The notes: generated from the letters alone by a model not told the origin. A stretch of DNA of 64,000 nt from Streptomyces anulatus (GCF_000721175.1 NZ_JOEZ01000003.1:124001-188000), one strand, 5' to 3'. Numbered from the stretch's first letter, positions 9,101-19,965 are shown. Translations and numbers: made by a program.

Positions 9101-10227
9101 CGGTCGCGCTGCCCGAGATCACCGTCCCCGCCTCGGACGACGGCCACTGGGCCGCGACCCCGGCCATCGCGTTCGCCCGGGCCATCGACTCCGGCCTGTC
9201 GTCCGTCGACGACACGGACGCGGCCTGGGAACGCGTCCAGCGCCGACTCAGCGAGGAACTCAAGGCCCTGCAGGACACCCTGTCCCGGCACGGACACAGC
9301 GCGTCCGCCCGCATGGTCGAGGACGGCATGGTCGTCGACATCGTCTACCAGGGCCGTGAGCGCGCCGTGCCCGAACTCGCCGAAGCACTCGCCACGGAGG
9401 TCGGCGAGCTCACCCGCATCCTGTCCGCGCACGAACGCGAGATCCTCGAAACCCACCTGATCACCGAGGTCGCCGGCACCCTCCAGGAACTCATCGGTGC
9501 CGCCGAACGACAGGTGCGGGACATGAACACCGAACTGGAGGACCGCCCCACCTCCACCGGGATGAGACTCCGGCTGGTGTGGCGGGCCTCGCGCAAGGCC
9601 CCGTCCGGACTGGCCCAAGCCCGCGAGAGGCTGCGCCAGTCCGCGGACGCCTGGACGTCGGAGGATCGCGCGGCGGTGGGCGAGTTCCTCCAGGCCCAGA
9701 TCGCCCGCCAGCAGTCCGACGACGGCCCGGGCAGCCGGCTCGAGCACCTCACTGCCGCGCTCGACTACCGCTCCTGGCACGAGTTCGGCGTCGAGCGCCA
9801 CCAACACGGGCGCTGGGTACCCGCCACCGGCCCCGCCTCAGGCGGTGAACGCGTCCTCGCCGTGTCCGTACCGCTGTTCGCCGCCGCCTCCTCCCACTAC
9901 GCCAGCGCGGGCAGCCCGCACGCGCCCCGCCTGGTGACTCTCGATGAGGCGTTCGCGGGCGTGGACGACGACTCCCGCGCCAAGTGCCTCGGCCTCCTGA
10001 GCGCCTTTGACCTCGATGTGGTCATGACCAGCGAACGGGAGTGGGCCTGCTACCCGCAGGTGCCCGGCATCGCCATCGCTCAACTGTCCCGGATCGACGA
10101 GGTGGCGGCGGTCCTCGTCACCCGGTGGGAATGGGACGGCGCGCGACGGCAGCGCCGCGAGGACCCCGTACGTGACGCCCTCCAGGACGCGCCCGGCGTT
10201 GAGGAGCCCGAGTCGCTGTGGGGCTGA
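6112..10227 (+). CDS. jetC: Wadjet type II JetC, SMC-like ATPase (TIGR02680 family)
   Basis: This 1371-residue ATPase has a Walker A P-loop GNNGTGKS at residues 41-48. A long Ala/Glu/Arg-rich coiled coil covers about residues 260-1150, interrupted near residues 600-720 by a hinge-like globular segment. The C-terminal head has the ABC signature SGGER at about 1243 and Walker B LVTLDEAF at about 1275. It is the motor subunit of the Wadjet complex, which extrudes DNA loops and detects small circles. The GTG start overlaps the jetB stop by four bases. All ATPase motifs look intact, so the system is probably functional. Confidence 0.9.
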   Translation: MTRLPTPRRSRWQPLRIGLVDLFHYDVEEFRFRDGRLLLRGNNGTGKSKVLALTLPFLLDGDLSPRRVEPDGDPGKRMEWNLLLGGEHPHTERLGYTWIEFGRLDDATGEQHFRTLLCGLKAVSGRGIARHWYAVTRQRVDHGSTERTEESFRLLDATGTALSRDRLAEAVAGHGMVYDQAKTYRRAVDEALFGLGEQRYAALVDLLIQLRQPQLSKRPNEAALSRALTEALPPVDQAVIADVAEAFRSLDEEKDELAAASAAERAASAFLEHYRRYARIATRRRARLPRTEHSRYERVQRDLAEDQELRTRAEEKRAAAEEEISSLAETGERLRAQEAALREAPEMRDARELEHAAQAVTRTGQAANRAREDQQQADALHTKALGRLGTADNRLRAARSRAEETCAHVREQAAAAHVALPAGDLLPEPASRRAVEEATDRARRALGHIEGRLEVSEQAAADHRRASGRLDEAETDLALAAETHGEAEENAARAGRALLDDVRERARAWKELSYADETGLLDELQEWTRHLDGPYPARVSATRAHTARSVDLADQAAEAARATTELAERTAEARRELTALEAGAGREPRPPATRTPGLRETLPGAPLWRLVDFRDELPEAGRAGLEAALEASGLLDAWVLPDGSALAVDGCDVLLSPSNGPVSGPSLADVLCPAVDYGDGRAAVLDETTVTRLLAAIGLDGGGGATTWAAPDGRFRVGALTGTWAKPAATYIGEGAREAARRARVAALGIELASLREESEKLAARSAAIAARRRTLDAELADVPDESPLTRAHALVSAAAETVRKARARYEGRATEVVEAAELAERAAAELTEAAADLGLPAERAGLTAARHALGSLATALAALWPALREQGEAARQVDDERAEAAEAEQRVVDLAQRAEEAAREAAAADERHRTLRSTVGAAVAELQRRLAETIDAQRICETDRKNAGQRHAQADREASRAEGRIEQLEKDLAEVVDARAEAIAALQRFTATGLVAVALPEITVPASDDGHWAATPAIAFARAIDSGLSSVDDTDAAWERVQRRLSEELKALQDTLSRHGHSASARMVEDGMVVDIVYQGRERAVPELAEALATEVGELTRILSAHEREILETHLITEVAGTLQELIGAAERQVRDMNTELEDRPTSTGMRLRLVWRASRKAPSGLAQARERLRQSADAWTSEDRAAVGEFLQAQIARQQSDDGPGSRLEHLTAALDYRSWHEFGVERHQHGRWVPATGPASGGERVLAVSVPLFAAASSHYASAGSPHAPRLVTLDEAFAGVDDDSRAKCLGLLSAFDLDVVMTSEREWACYPQVPGIAIAQLSRIDEVAAVLVTRWEWDGARRQRREDPVRDALQDAPGVEEPESLWG

Positions 10228-11477
10228 CCCACGGGCCTGAGCCCGGCACCGAAGCAGTCGACAGCCCGCGGCTGGCCAGGCTGCTCGGCACGCCGGACCT
10301 CTCCTGGCTCGTCGAGCGAGCACGCCGACGACTGGTGGCCGGGCAGCCCATGACTGGTTCCGTGTCCCTGGCCGATCCCACTCCGGCCCAGCGAGCAGCG
10401 GCCGAAAGACTTCTCGCCCGGGCCCCCGGTGGCGGCAGGTCTCTGACCGTACGGCTGGAAGCGGTCGACGCTGTACTGCGCCGTTCGGGCGCCAGCCCGA
10501 ACGGCCTCGCCGCCGCGGTCGCGGCGCTCACCGGGCCTGTCACATCACTCGTCCAAGCCCGCCAAGAGGAGGAGGAAGCCTGGAGGAGGGCGCACACGCC
10601 GCTCGACGAGCTCGTCGCTACGGTCCCCGCGCTTGCGGAGTGGGCGGCCCGGATACGCGCCGACGGCCTGGCGCGACGTCTGGGGCGCACACCAGACGTC
10701 ACGTTCGGCCTGCTCACCGGTGTGTGTACCGCCCTGTACGCACTCCCCGCCGTCCCGGTCGTCTCGCTACCCGCCTTCGCTGCCCGGGTCCTCGGCTGGG
10801 CTCACGCCCTTGACGACGGCACACCGCTGGCCACCCTCACTCTGTCCGGGGCCCGTGCGCTGACCGGTTTCCACGATGGTCAGGGCGCCGAATGGCGACG
10901 TGAGGCCTGGGCCTCGGTGGGGCTGTTGCGGGACGAGCTGTCCTCGACCGTCCTGACCCTGAACCTGCGCGGCACCCCGGCCCTGGACCGCCTGGCCGAA
11001 GACGGCGAACCCTGTGTGCTCACCCTTCGCCAGCTCACCCGCAGACCTCCGGCCGTCGCCGATCCCGTGGTGCGGATCTGCGAGAACCCGACCGTCCTCG
11101 CGGCGGCGGCCGACATGCTCGGCCCTGCCAGCCCGCCCCTGGTCTGCCTCCAAGGCCAGCCTTCCGCCGCCGCCCTCACACTGCTCCGGGGGTTGCACGA
11201 CCACGGAGCGACCCTGTACTACCACGGGGACTTCGACTGGGGAGGGCTCCGGATCGCCGGCGTCCTTCGCCGCCGCGTCCCCTGGCTGCCCTGGCGCTAC
11301 ACGGCCGCGGACTACCGCGCCGCCGTGCTCCGCTGTGCCCAACCTCCGTTGTCACCGCTCGTCAGCACCCCGACGGAGACCCCCTGGGAGCCCGCACTCG
11401 CTACGGCCGTCGCCGAACTCGGTGTTCGTGTCGAGGAGGAGAGGGAGCTGGAGCTGCTGTTGTCCGATCTCACGTGA
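10218..11477 (+). CDS. jetD: Wadjet type II JetD, Toprim nuclease subunit (TIGR02679; DUF3323/DUF2399)
   Basis: This 419-residue protein starts at a GTG ten bases inside the end of jetC. The C-terminal half carries Toprim features: VRICENPTVL at about residue 285 supplies the catalytic Glu, and YYHGDFDWGGLRIA at about 333-346 supplies the DxD metal-binding pair. This is the TIGR02679 family, the topoisomerase VI-like nuclease that cuts circular plasmid DNA after loop extrusion by JetABC. The N-terminal part corresponds to the DNA-binding DUF3323 region. It closes the operon; no further gene is coupled downstream. Confidence 0.88.
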   Translation: MGLTHGPEPGTEAVDSPRLARLLGTPDLSWLVERARRRLVAGQPMTGSVSLADPTPAQRAAAERLLARAPGGGRSLTVRLEAVDAVLRRSGASPNGLAAAVAALTGPVTSLVQARQEEEEAWRRAHTPLDELVATVPALAEWAARIRADGLARRLGRTPDVTFGLLTGVCTALYALPAVPVVSLPAFAARVLGWAHALDDGTPLATLTLSGARALTGFHDGQGAEWRREAWASVGLLRDELSSTVLTLNLRGTPALDRLAEDGEPCVLTLRQLTRRPPAVADPVVRICENPTVLAAAADMLGPASPPLVCLQGQPSAAALTLLRGLHDHGATLYYHGDFDWGGLRIAGVLRRRVPWLPWRYTAADYRAAVLRCAQPPLSPLVSTPTETPWEPALATAVAELGVRVEEERELELLLSDLT

Positions 11478-12594
11478 GGAGCGTGACCGTCCGGCTGGGT
11501 AGGGGCAGTTGAGAGTGAACCGTTCCGGGTTCGGCGGAGACACCAGCAGGAGCGGTGATGGGGTTCTCCCGGTGCAGCGCGAAGTCGTTGGCGTCCGAGA
11601 CCGAGGAGTTCCTCCGCCCGGGTGCGGGGTGTTCTCGGTCGGCGGGCCCGGCCCATGATGTTGGTCGGAAAGATGGTGCGGGGCATGACAGGTGAGCTGG
11701 CCTCCGGAGCCGGTGGGTGGACCCGATGGGTGACATGGCTTCGGCGGCCTGTTCACCGGCTGTCGGCCATGACGCTCGTTTGACGCTCCAGGCCGCCACA
11801 CGCAGGACGGCGAGCTGAGAAATGGCCTTTGACCTGGTCTTTTCCATCACGTGCTCAGGCCGACATCTTTTCGATGACGCATCATGTGGAGTGCGTGGCG
11901 ATTCTGGAGCCTGCTGCGAAGGGTGCCTGACCTGCGGTTTTGTGGTTCGGGTAGGTCGCTCGACCTGTTTTCCTCCGTGGAGCGGGTCGAGTGCCAGACT
12001 TGGCCCTCGAACCCTGCTGAACTGCGAGTTCATCAGGAAGTCGCTCGCGTCGGCGACGCCTTCAGGGGCCCGTTCGGAAACTCTTGACGCTCGGAGCGGG
12101 AGTCTCAACCTGACGGGCCTCTCCGGCTCCGGACCTGCGGGCCGGGTCCTCAGCCAGGGGGGAAGCAATCCGTTGTCCCCGGGCCCACCCCGCCTGTCGC
12201 GTGCCCGTGGACGATGCTCGTCGGCGCCGCCGGAGCGCGCGGGACGGCCTCGTCGACAAGGGAACGGGAACTCTCCTGGCGCACAACGGCAGCGTCCCCG
12301 CCGGATGAGGCGGGCGGCGAAGTCGTGTGCGCCACCCGCGAACCGGCAGGACTCGCTGCCCGTACCATCCCCTCGGCTGGGCCAGGACCACGTGGGTGGG
12401 AGGTGCTGGCCCAGCCGCACCACCGACGGGGATGCCTCTCGGGGGCGTAGGCCGAACGTCCTACCTACCGCCCGCCGCCTCGGCGGACCCCGGATTCACT
12501 GCGGCGACCCGGGCCCGTCAACGATGTCTTCCTGGAGGGGAGAACCGCACCGCAGGCCGTCATCGGTTCGTCCCTTCGTCCGTGGCCGGTCCCG
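11478..12594. other. Intergenic stretch without a recognisable gene
   Basis: About 1.1 kb lies between jetD and the xylanase gene. Several open frames exist on both strands, but none has a convincing ribosome site, codon pattern or family motif. Local base composition is lower in GC near 11,820-12,010 than in the neighbouring genes, which suggests decayed or transferred DNA. Confidence 0.5.
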
Positions 12595-14133
<1,539 letters not shown>

Positions 14134-14198
14134 TCAGTTCCTCAGACAGGGATGATTGAGGCATCGGTGACAGGCCGTCAATACTCCTTGCAGAAGAA

Positions 14199-14226
14199 GT
14201 TTCGATTGGCACTTCGAAACTTTCAG
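14199..14226 (-). promoter_or_regulatory. Candidate LacI-family (XlnR/BxlR-type) operator of xlnA
   Basis: GTTTCGA at 14199-14205 and TCGAAAC at 14214-14220 form perfect 7-base arms. CGAAACTTTC at 14216-14225 resembles a second CGAAA-n-TTTCG half-overlapping site. It lies about 170 bases upstream of the xlnA start. CGAA/TTCG palindromes are known control elements of streptomycete xylanase genes. Assignment to the bxlR product encoded at 49.7 kb is inference. Confidence 0.6.
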
Positions 14227-14504
14227 ATAGCCTGGTGGGTCGGAATACAGCCCCGGCGCCGCCGCCGACGAACCTCGTGGGGCCGCGGTCGGGGCGAGGG
14301 CGCGGACGCTGCTTGCTCGGCCCTCCTCCTCCGCACATACGTCGTGGGCTGGTGAACTGTCTTCGCGCACTCGGGAGGGGCCCGCTCGGCGTGATCGCTG
14401 GTCAGGCCCGAAGGAGAGGTGCTGTTTATGGACAGATCAGTGGCAAGCCTTGACCGGAGAACCCCGCATCCCTAGCTTGTGACGTCAAAGTATCCGGGAA
14501 TTCT

Positions 14505-14516
14505 CGAAACTTTTCG
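14505..14516 (+). promoter_or_regulatory. Candidate LacI-family operator of the GH62 gene
   Basis: CGAAACTTTTCG has 5-base arms CGAAA and TTTCG with a two-base spacer, followed directly by AAAC. It lies 80 bases upstream of the arabinofuranosidase start. The same motif occurs upstream of xlnA and bxlE in this window. Confidence 0.65.
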
Positions 14517-14595
14517 AAACCGTTCCGGACCCACGGCACTTCCGCTCCGCTGTTCATCAGGGTCACCTCAAACCAGCCCCTAGGAGGCGCAGCTC

Positions 14596-16062
14596 ATGTG
14601 GTATCGCCACTCGTCCCCGGCCCGCCCAAGGCGCCTGCTCGCGGTCCTTGCACCGCTGTTGCTCGTGGCCACCTTCCTCGGTGCCCAGCCCGCCGAGGCG
14701 GCGACCGTGGACCCCAACGCCTCGTACGTGCTGGTCAATCGCAACAGCGGCAAGGCCCTGGACGTCTACAACATGGCGACCGCCGACGGCGCCCGCATCA
14801 CTCAGTGGACCAGGAACGATCAGAGGCAGCAGCAGTGGCAGTTCGTCGATTCCGGGGGCGGCTACTACCGCATCAAGTCCCGCCACTCGGGCAAGGTGCT
14901 GGACGTCCACAACTGGTCCACCGCGAACGGCGGATCGATCGTCCAGTGGGCCGACCTGAACGCCGCCAACCAGCAATGGCGACTGGCCGACAGCTCGGAC
15001 GGCTTCGTAAGGTTCATCTCGCGCCACAGCGGCAAGGCCCTCGAGGTACAAGGTGCCTCCACCGCCGACAACGCGAACACCGTCCAGTACGACGACTGGG
15101 GCGGCACCAACCAGCAGTGGCAGCTCGTCAAGGTCGACGGCGGCAACACCGGCCCGTGCGATCTTCCGGGGACCTACCGCTGGGCATCATCGGGCCCGTT
15201 GGCGCAGCCCAAGCCGGGGTGGGTCTCGGTGAAGGACTTCACCGTCGTCCCCTACCAGGGCAAACAGCTCGTCTATGCGACGACGCACGACACGGGGACG
15301 CGCTGGGGTTCGATGAACTTCGGCCTGTTCTCCGACTGGTCGGAGATGGCCTCGGCCGACCAGAACGCGATGTCAGCTTCCACCGTCGCGCCTACGCTCT
15401 TCTACTTCGCGCCGAAGGATATCTGGGTGCTCGCCTACCAGTGGGGCGGTTCCGCCTTCTCCTACCGCACGTCGAGCGATCCCACCAACCCGAACGGCTG
15501 GTCATCCCCGCAGGTGCTCTTCTCCGGAAGCATCCCCGACTCCGGAACAGGCCCTATCGACCAGACGCTCATCGGTGACGGGACGAACATGTACCTGTTC
15601 TTCGCCGGCGACAACGGCAAGATCTACCGGGCCAGTATGCCGATCGGGAACTTCCCGGGCAGCTTCGGCGCGACCTCGACAGTGATCATGAGCGATACGA
15701 CGAACAACCTGTTCGAAGCCCCGCAGGTCTACAAGTTGCAGGGCCAGAACCGCTACCTCATGATCGTCGAGGCGATCGGCTCGCAGGGTCGCTACTTCCG
15801 CTCGTTCACGGCAACCAGTCTGAACGGCGCGTGGACACCCCAGGCGGCGACCGAGAGCAACCCCTTCGCCGGCAAGGCCAACAGTGGCGCCGCCTGGACC
15901 AACGACATCAGCCACGGCGAACTGATCCGCTCAAGCCCCGACCAGACCATGACCGTCGATCCCTGCAATCTGCAGTTGCTCTACCAGGGGCGCAGCCCCA
16001 ACTCCGGCGGTGACTACGGCCTCCTGCCCTACCGTCCTGGTCTGCTGACGCTGCAGCGCTGA
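14596..16062 (+). CDS. Secreted GH62 alpha-L-arabinofuranosidase with N-terminal CBM13
   Basis: This 488-residue protein is preceded by an AGGAGG ribosome site 8 bases before the ATG. Residues 1-36 form a signal peptide ending AEA. A ricin-like CBM13 with three QQW repeats (about 38-180) precedes a GH62 five-bladed catalytic domain (about 188-488). GH62 hallmarks include the aspartate in [11 protein letters not shown] (Asp214), [20 protein letters not shown], and NLFEAPQVY (Glu374, probable acid). The enzyme removes arabinose side chains from arabinoxylan, complementing the divergent XlnA xylanase. The layout matches the characterised S. coelicolor GH62 enzyme, with CBM13 in front of the catalytic domain. 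Confidence 0.93.
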   Translation: MWYRHSSPARPRRLLAVLAPLLLVATFLGAQPAEAATVDPNASYVLVNRNSGKALDVYNMATADGARITQWTRNDQRQQQWQFVDSGGGYYRIKSRHSGKVLDVHNWSTANGGSIVQWADLNAANQQWRLADSSDGFVRFISRHSGKALEVQGASTADNANTVQYDDWGGTNQQWQLVKVDGGNTGPCDLPGTYRWASSGPLAQPKPGWVSVKDFTVVPYQGKQLVYATTHDTGTRWGSMNFGLFSDWSEMASADQNAMSASTVAPTLFYFAPKDIWVLAYQWGGSAFSYRTSSDPTNPNGWSSPQVLFSGSIPDSGTGPIDQTLIGDGTNMYLFFAGDNGKIYRASMPIGNFPGSFGATSTVIMSDTTNNLFEAPQVYKLQGQNRYLMIVEAIGSQGRYFRSFTATSLNGAWTPQAATESNPFAGKANSGAAWTNDISHGELIRSSPDQTMTVDPCNLQLLYQGRSPNSGGDYGLLPYRPGLLTLQR

Positions 16063-16101
16063 CGACGTGACACATGTCCGGCTCCGGTACGGGGCCGACG
16101 C

Positions 16102-16130
16102 GGCGGGCTCGGCGGAAGGCTGAGCCCGCC
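16102..16130 (+). terminator. Hairpin downstream of the GH62 gene
   Basis: GGCGGGCTC (16102-16110) pairs perfectly with GAGCCCGCC (16122-16130) across an 11-base loop, 40 bases after the GH62 stop. There is no T-tract, as is usual in Streptomyces. Confidence 0.6.
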
Positions 16131-16284
16131 CGGTCTGCCAACAACGTCAGCGCTCGTACGGCGACGGCGCGCGGGGGTGGTCGACGTCTACCCCCTACCA
16201 GCCCGACCGATTCGCCGACGCTGTCCGATGTCCCCTTCTACGGCTGCCTACCCGCCGAAGTCCCTTCGCCGGGCGTCGCCGCCT

Positions 16285-16462
16285 CCGTGTCACGGTCCCG
16301 GCCGACGTCGCCTCCTTCACCGGACGGGACAATCGCGCGTCGTCGAGCCGGCCGGGCTGGAAGTGCGGTTGGCAGCCTCCAGCGTGGATCCGCGCCTGAC
16401 GTCCAGGATCACGTTGACCGGAGCCCAGCGCCACGTGGATCACAACATGACACCGGCACGCC
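16285..16462 (+). pseudogene. C-terminal fragment of a GH3 beta-xylosidase (fibronectin III-like tail)
   Basis: One frame reads VTVPADVASFTGRD. After a frameshift near 16,330 the sequence continues VVEPAGLEVRLAASSVDPRL and TSRITLTGAQRHVDHNM. This parallels the tail of the GH3 pseudogene at 55,700-55,890 (MTVPADLASFTGRD, then IVEPGDLELRLSASS, then RVTLTGPVRTVDHT). It is therefore the decayed end of a second GH3 gene once located beside the GH62 gene. The rest of 16,063-16,676 shows nothing else recognisable. Confidence 0.7.
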
Positions 16463-16676
16463 ACAGCCGGGTGGGAGCCGGTTGATCCGGCATGAACCGG
16501 GAGGGCGACAGCGCACGTGGCAGCAGCGGCGGCGCTGCGCACCCGGGGCCGGGAACCCATTGCCGGGCCACCAAAAAGGTAACGAGGGGGCGGACATGAG
16601 GAGTTCTGAGAAGGGAGCATCGGGCGCGGGCCGGTGTCTCTGCCCGTAGAACGGTGGCTTGGCGCGGGCTGGGCAA

Positions 16677-18617
16677 TCAGGGGGTGTCGCCGCTCATCCG
16701 GCGCTGTAGCTCCCACAGAGTTCGGAACAGCCCTGGCTGCTGGGTGAGCTGGGCGTAGGTGCCCTCCTGGACGATCCGCCCTTCGTTCAACACCACGATC
16801 CGGTCGGCGACGGCCACGTTGGTGAGCCGGTGCGTGATCAGCAAGACCGCGCGGTCTTTGGCCAGTTCGCGCAGGCCGGCGAAGATCCTGTGTTCAGCGC
16901 GGGCGTCGAGGGCGGCCGTGGGTTCATCCATCACCAGCAGCGCTGCCTGCCTGTGGAAGGCGCGGGTAAGAACGAGGCGCTGCCACTGCCCGCCGGAGAG
17001 CTGCTGCCCGCCGAACCATTCGCTGGTCAGGAGGGTGTTCAGGCCGGAACGGAGGTCCGGCAGTATCTCCGCGGCGCCGGAGGACTCGCACGCGGCGAGC
17101 AGCGCTGCGTCGCTGGTGTCGCCCTGCCCGAACGTGATGTTGTCGCGCATCGTCAGGGGCAGGTACGTGAACTTCTGCGGCACCAGCGCGACATGCTCCC
17201 ATGCTCCCCACGGATCGAGGTCCGCCGTGGAGGCGTGGTCCCAGGCCACGTCGCCCTCGGTGGGCAGCAGCAGCCCGCACAGCAGGCGCGAGAGGGTCGA
17301 CTTGCCGGAGCCGTTCTCCCCGACCAGCGCCACGATCTCGCCGCGCTTCACATGCAGGGAGACGTTGCTCAGACTGTCCTTCGGGGCTCCGTCATAGCGG
17401 TATGTGACGTCGCGGACCTCGAAGCGCTCCGGAACAGCAGGGAGGGCGGCGGTGCCGCGGGAGTCTGCCATGGCCTGGCCGTGGGCGTTGTCGAGGAAGT
17501 TCTGCCAGTCCTGGACGTACCAGCCGGTGCGCACCAGGCGGGCTCCGCCACTGATGATGCCGCGTACGGACCCGCTGGCCGTCTGGAGGGCGAAGAAGGC
17601 GCCGCCCCCGGCTGCCGGGCTCATGCGGCCGGAGGCCAGGAGCCAGATCAGCGCCGCCCACACTGCGGTCGAGGCGATCCCGCCGGCGAGGGCGCCGGCC
17701 AGTCCCATCCAGGCGCCCGTGTTCGCTGCCTTACGTTCGGCCGTGTTGACCGAGGCGGCCAGTTTCCGGTACCGGCTGGTCAGGAACGGGCCGGCCAGGC
17801 AGGCGCGCATCTCTTCGCTGGACTCCATGTAGGCCATGTGCCAGCGCAGTTTGCTCAGCATCCGGCGCCGCCCGGAGGTCTCCAGGCCGGCGAGGTAGAT
17901 CACGCGCGCGGATCGGACGTAGGCGGCGGCCTGCGGCAAGCAAGCGAGGAAGAGGAGGGGAAGGAGCAGGGGGTGCAGGACGGTCAGGACGGCCGCACCG
18001 GCCGCGAGCGTCGCGGTCGCCGCGAGTACGTTCTGTGCTTCCTCCACCAGGTCGGGGGTGACCTGGGCGCCGCGGTCTGCGATGTCGTAGGCGTCGTTGT
18101 AGCCGGGCTTGTTGTTGGCGGCCAGTTCTGCGCCGAGCGCGGCCTCGATCATCGTCAGCTCTGCGGCCCGGCCGAGCACCGGACGAAGCCGGCCGGTCAG
18201 CCAGACGGCCGCGATGCCCAGCATCGCGCGCAGTCCGGTGGCGGCGGCGATGACGGTCAGCTGCGGGGCGGCGTCCCACAGCCGCTCGGTGATGTCACCC
18301 GAGGAGATCAGTGCAGTGATCGTGCCCGTGACGGCCAAGAGGCCGAGGGCGGCAAGTACGCCCGTTCCCACCTGGCATACCAGTAGTCCGATGGTCGCGC
18401 CGCGGTCCACCCGCCACGCCATCTGCACCGAGCGCCGCACGAGTGAGGGCAGGCGCCGCGCCATGGTGCGGGAGGTCAGCTGGGAGCCGGCCTGGAGCTG
18501 TGACTCGTCGCGGTAGAGGTATTCCTCTTCTCGAACACTGGCCTCCTGCGGTTTGTCGTCCGGCGCGGTCCCCTTCGGTGGTTGCGGCGGTTGGTCCTGT
18601 GTGATGGCCGAGGTCAT
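16677..18617 (-). CDS. ABC exporter (fused membrane and ATPase domains)
   Basis: This protein of about 646 residues starts at ATG 18617 with a GGGGGA ribosome site. The longer frame to 18734 lacks initiation signals. The hydrophilic N-terminus (about 60 residues) is followed by six hydrophobic segments (about 70-380). The ATPase has Walker A GENGSGKST, signature LSGGQWQR, Walker B LLVMDEP and H-loop LLITHR. It belongs to the type IV exporter group that moves peptides, lipids or drugs. No precursor peptide or modifying enzyme is evident beside it, so the substrate is unknown. A broken regulator lies upstream. Confidence 0.85.
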   Translation of the reverse strand: MTSAITQDQPPQPPKGTAPDDKPQEASVREEEYLYRDESQLQAGSQLTSRTMARRLPSLVRRSVQMAWRVDRGATIGLLVCQVGTGVLAALGLLAVTGTITALISSGDITERLWDAAPQLTVIAAATGLRAMLGIAAVWLTGRLRPVLGRAAELTMIEAALGAELAANNKPGYNDAYDIADRGAQVTPDLVEEAQNVLAATATLAAGAAVLTVLHPLLLPLLFLACLPQAAAYVRSARVIYLAGLETSGRRRMLSKLRWHMAYMESSEEMRACLAGPFLTSRYRKLAASVNTAERKAANTGAWMGLAGALAGGIASTAVWAALIWLLASGRMSPAAGGGAFFALQTASGSVRGIISGGARLVRTGWYVQDWQNFLDNAHGQAMADSRGTAALPAVPERFEVRDVTYRYDGAPKDSLSNVSLHVKRGEIVALVGENGSGKSTLSRLLCGLLLPTEGDVAWDHASTADLDPWGAWEHVALVPQKFTYLPLTMRDNITFGQGDTSDAALLAACESSGAAEILPDLRSGLNTLLTSEWFGGQQLSGGQWQRLVLTRAFHRQAALLVMDEPTAALDARAEHRIFAGLRELAKDRAVLLITHRLTNVAVADRIVVLNEGRIVQEGTYAQLTQQPGLFRTLWELQRRMSGDTP

Positions 18618-18841
18618 CGTTCCCCCTTGGACGGTCACTGCGGCAGAGTCGTGAGGTCTAACGACACGGCTGCAATATCGAACACACGTCATTCGGTCGT
18701 GCTGGGAAGCCCGCCATTTCCTGCGTGAGGGCACCTTGCAGGTGCGGGGCCCTGGTCTGGCTTGGAGTGGCTCCGGGCGGGAAATGGCCGAAACGCCGAC
18801 ACCGCCGCGCGGCGTGACAGTTCCTCCCGGTCGTCCCGCTT

Positions 18842-19562
18842 CTAGCGGGGATCTGGTTCGGTCTTCAGTAGCCTTTCCAGCTCTGCACCGGCGTGGGCGA
18901 CCGCGTCCGTCAGCGCCTCGTGGTGGTCAACGGACAGGATTCCGGATCCCAGTCCGGCTGCGGCGATCACCGCGTTGAGCGTATGGGTCGAACCGGCGTC
19001 CAGGGCGGACGCGGCGATGGGGTGGTGCAGTGACGTCGCGGGCGGCGTAGGCGTCGAGCCGGGCCGCCTCGGCGATGGTTTTGGGCAGCATGTCCGCGCA
19101 CTGCCCGTCGGGGTCCAGGTCGAGGGCGGTCAGGCCCGCCCGGGTCTGGAACACGGCGGTCGACGGATCGGGAGGGGCGAGGAGCATGGTGGCTTCGTCC
19201 AGGGTGTGTTCAAGGTCGGTCCGCGCAACCGGTACGCCGACGGGCCGGCAGTGGGCGCGCAGGAGCAGGCCGATGGCGGTCTCCCAAGGTTCCGTCGGTT
19301 GGGTGGTGTCGATCAGGTCGAGGGCCTGCTGGCTTCGTCCTTGTTCCATCAGGGCCATGATTTTGATCTGGCGGCCGTCGAGGAGCCGGTTGCCGATGCC
19401 GCGGTGCTGGGCCATGGCTTCGGCCGCCTTGGTCCACCGGCCGATGCGTGCGAGGGCGCGGGTGCCGTCGACCAGCAGGGCGACCCACAGCTCCTGGCAC
19501 ACCTGCCGGTGATCGGCTTCGGTGCTGGTCAGCGAGGACAGGTTGATGGTGGTGACCAGCAT
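18842..19562 (-). pseudogene. Frameshifted, N-terminally truncated XRE/TPR-type regulator
   Basis: The frame from 19562 carries helical TPR-like sequence (GTRALARIGRWTKAAEAMAQ, later EAARLDAYAARDV). Near 19,030 it shifts; the other frame continues HHPIAASALDAGSTHTLNAV and ends ERLLKTEPDPR at a TAG at 18842. The C-terminus matches the style of Streptomyces helix-turn-helix proteins with a TPR sensor. The N-terminal DNA-binding domain is absent. The gene is therefore broken at both levels and probably no longer functional. Confidence 0.6.
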
Positions 19563-19637
19563 GCGCCATGAGGAGGAATCAAACGGCCTGAATAGGACTT
19601 ACGGGAGTCGCCCCCTTGGAAACAATCCAGCAAACCA

Positions 19638-19656
19638 TTAGGTTAGGCTCGCCTAA
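19638..19656 (+). promoter_or_regulatory. IdeR/DmdR iron box controlling the siderophore operon
   Basis: TTAGGTTAGGCTCGCCTAA is a near-perfect match to the 19-bp actinobacterial iron box. It indicates repression by Fe(II)-loaded IdeR/DmdR and expression under iron limitation. It lies about 310 bases upstream of the first siderophore gene. Confidence 0.93.
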
Positions 19657-19965
19657 GTGGTTGGATGTGGCCGTGCGGCTGCCCGACAGTCCGCTTTCCT
19701 CAGGGGGAACCGTGCCTCGTTCGAACAGTGCCATTACGCCCAGACCCATGGGTCCACCGACCGGATCGCCGATCGAGCACTACGACGGAGCCGCCGCTGC
19801 CGCGCATCCGGGACGGGCCGGGCAGCGATGACCTGGCCGGATCCCGTCTTACGGGCGCCCCCTGGCGCACAACTCCGGCACAGCGCTTTCGCCCGTGGCG
19901 ATCCTGCGCCACCTCGACCGCCGCTGAACACCTTCAACCTTCCGACCCCGACCCGAGGCAGAGCC

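Noticed and set aside
16597..16650. A 17-codon frame (MRSSEKGASGAGRCLCP) with a GAGGGGG ribosome site near the ABC exporter, considered as a ribosomally made peptide precursor.
   Set aside because: It has only two cysteines, no leader-like region and no modifying enzyme nearby, and it is convergent with the exporter. The evidence is too thin.
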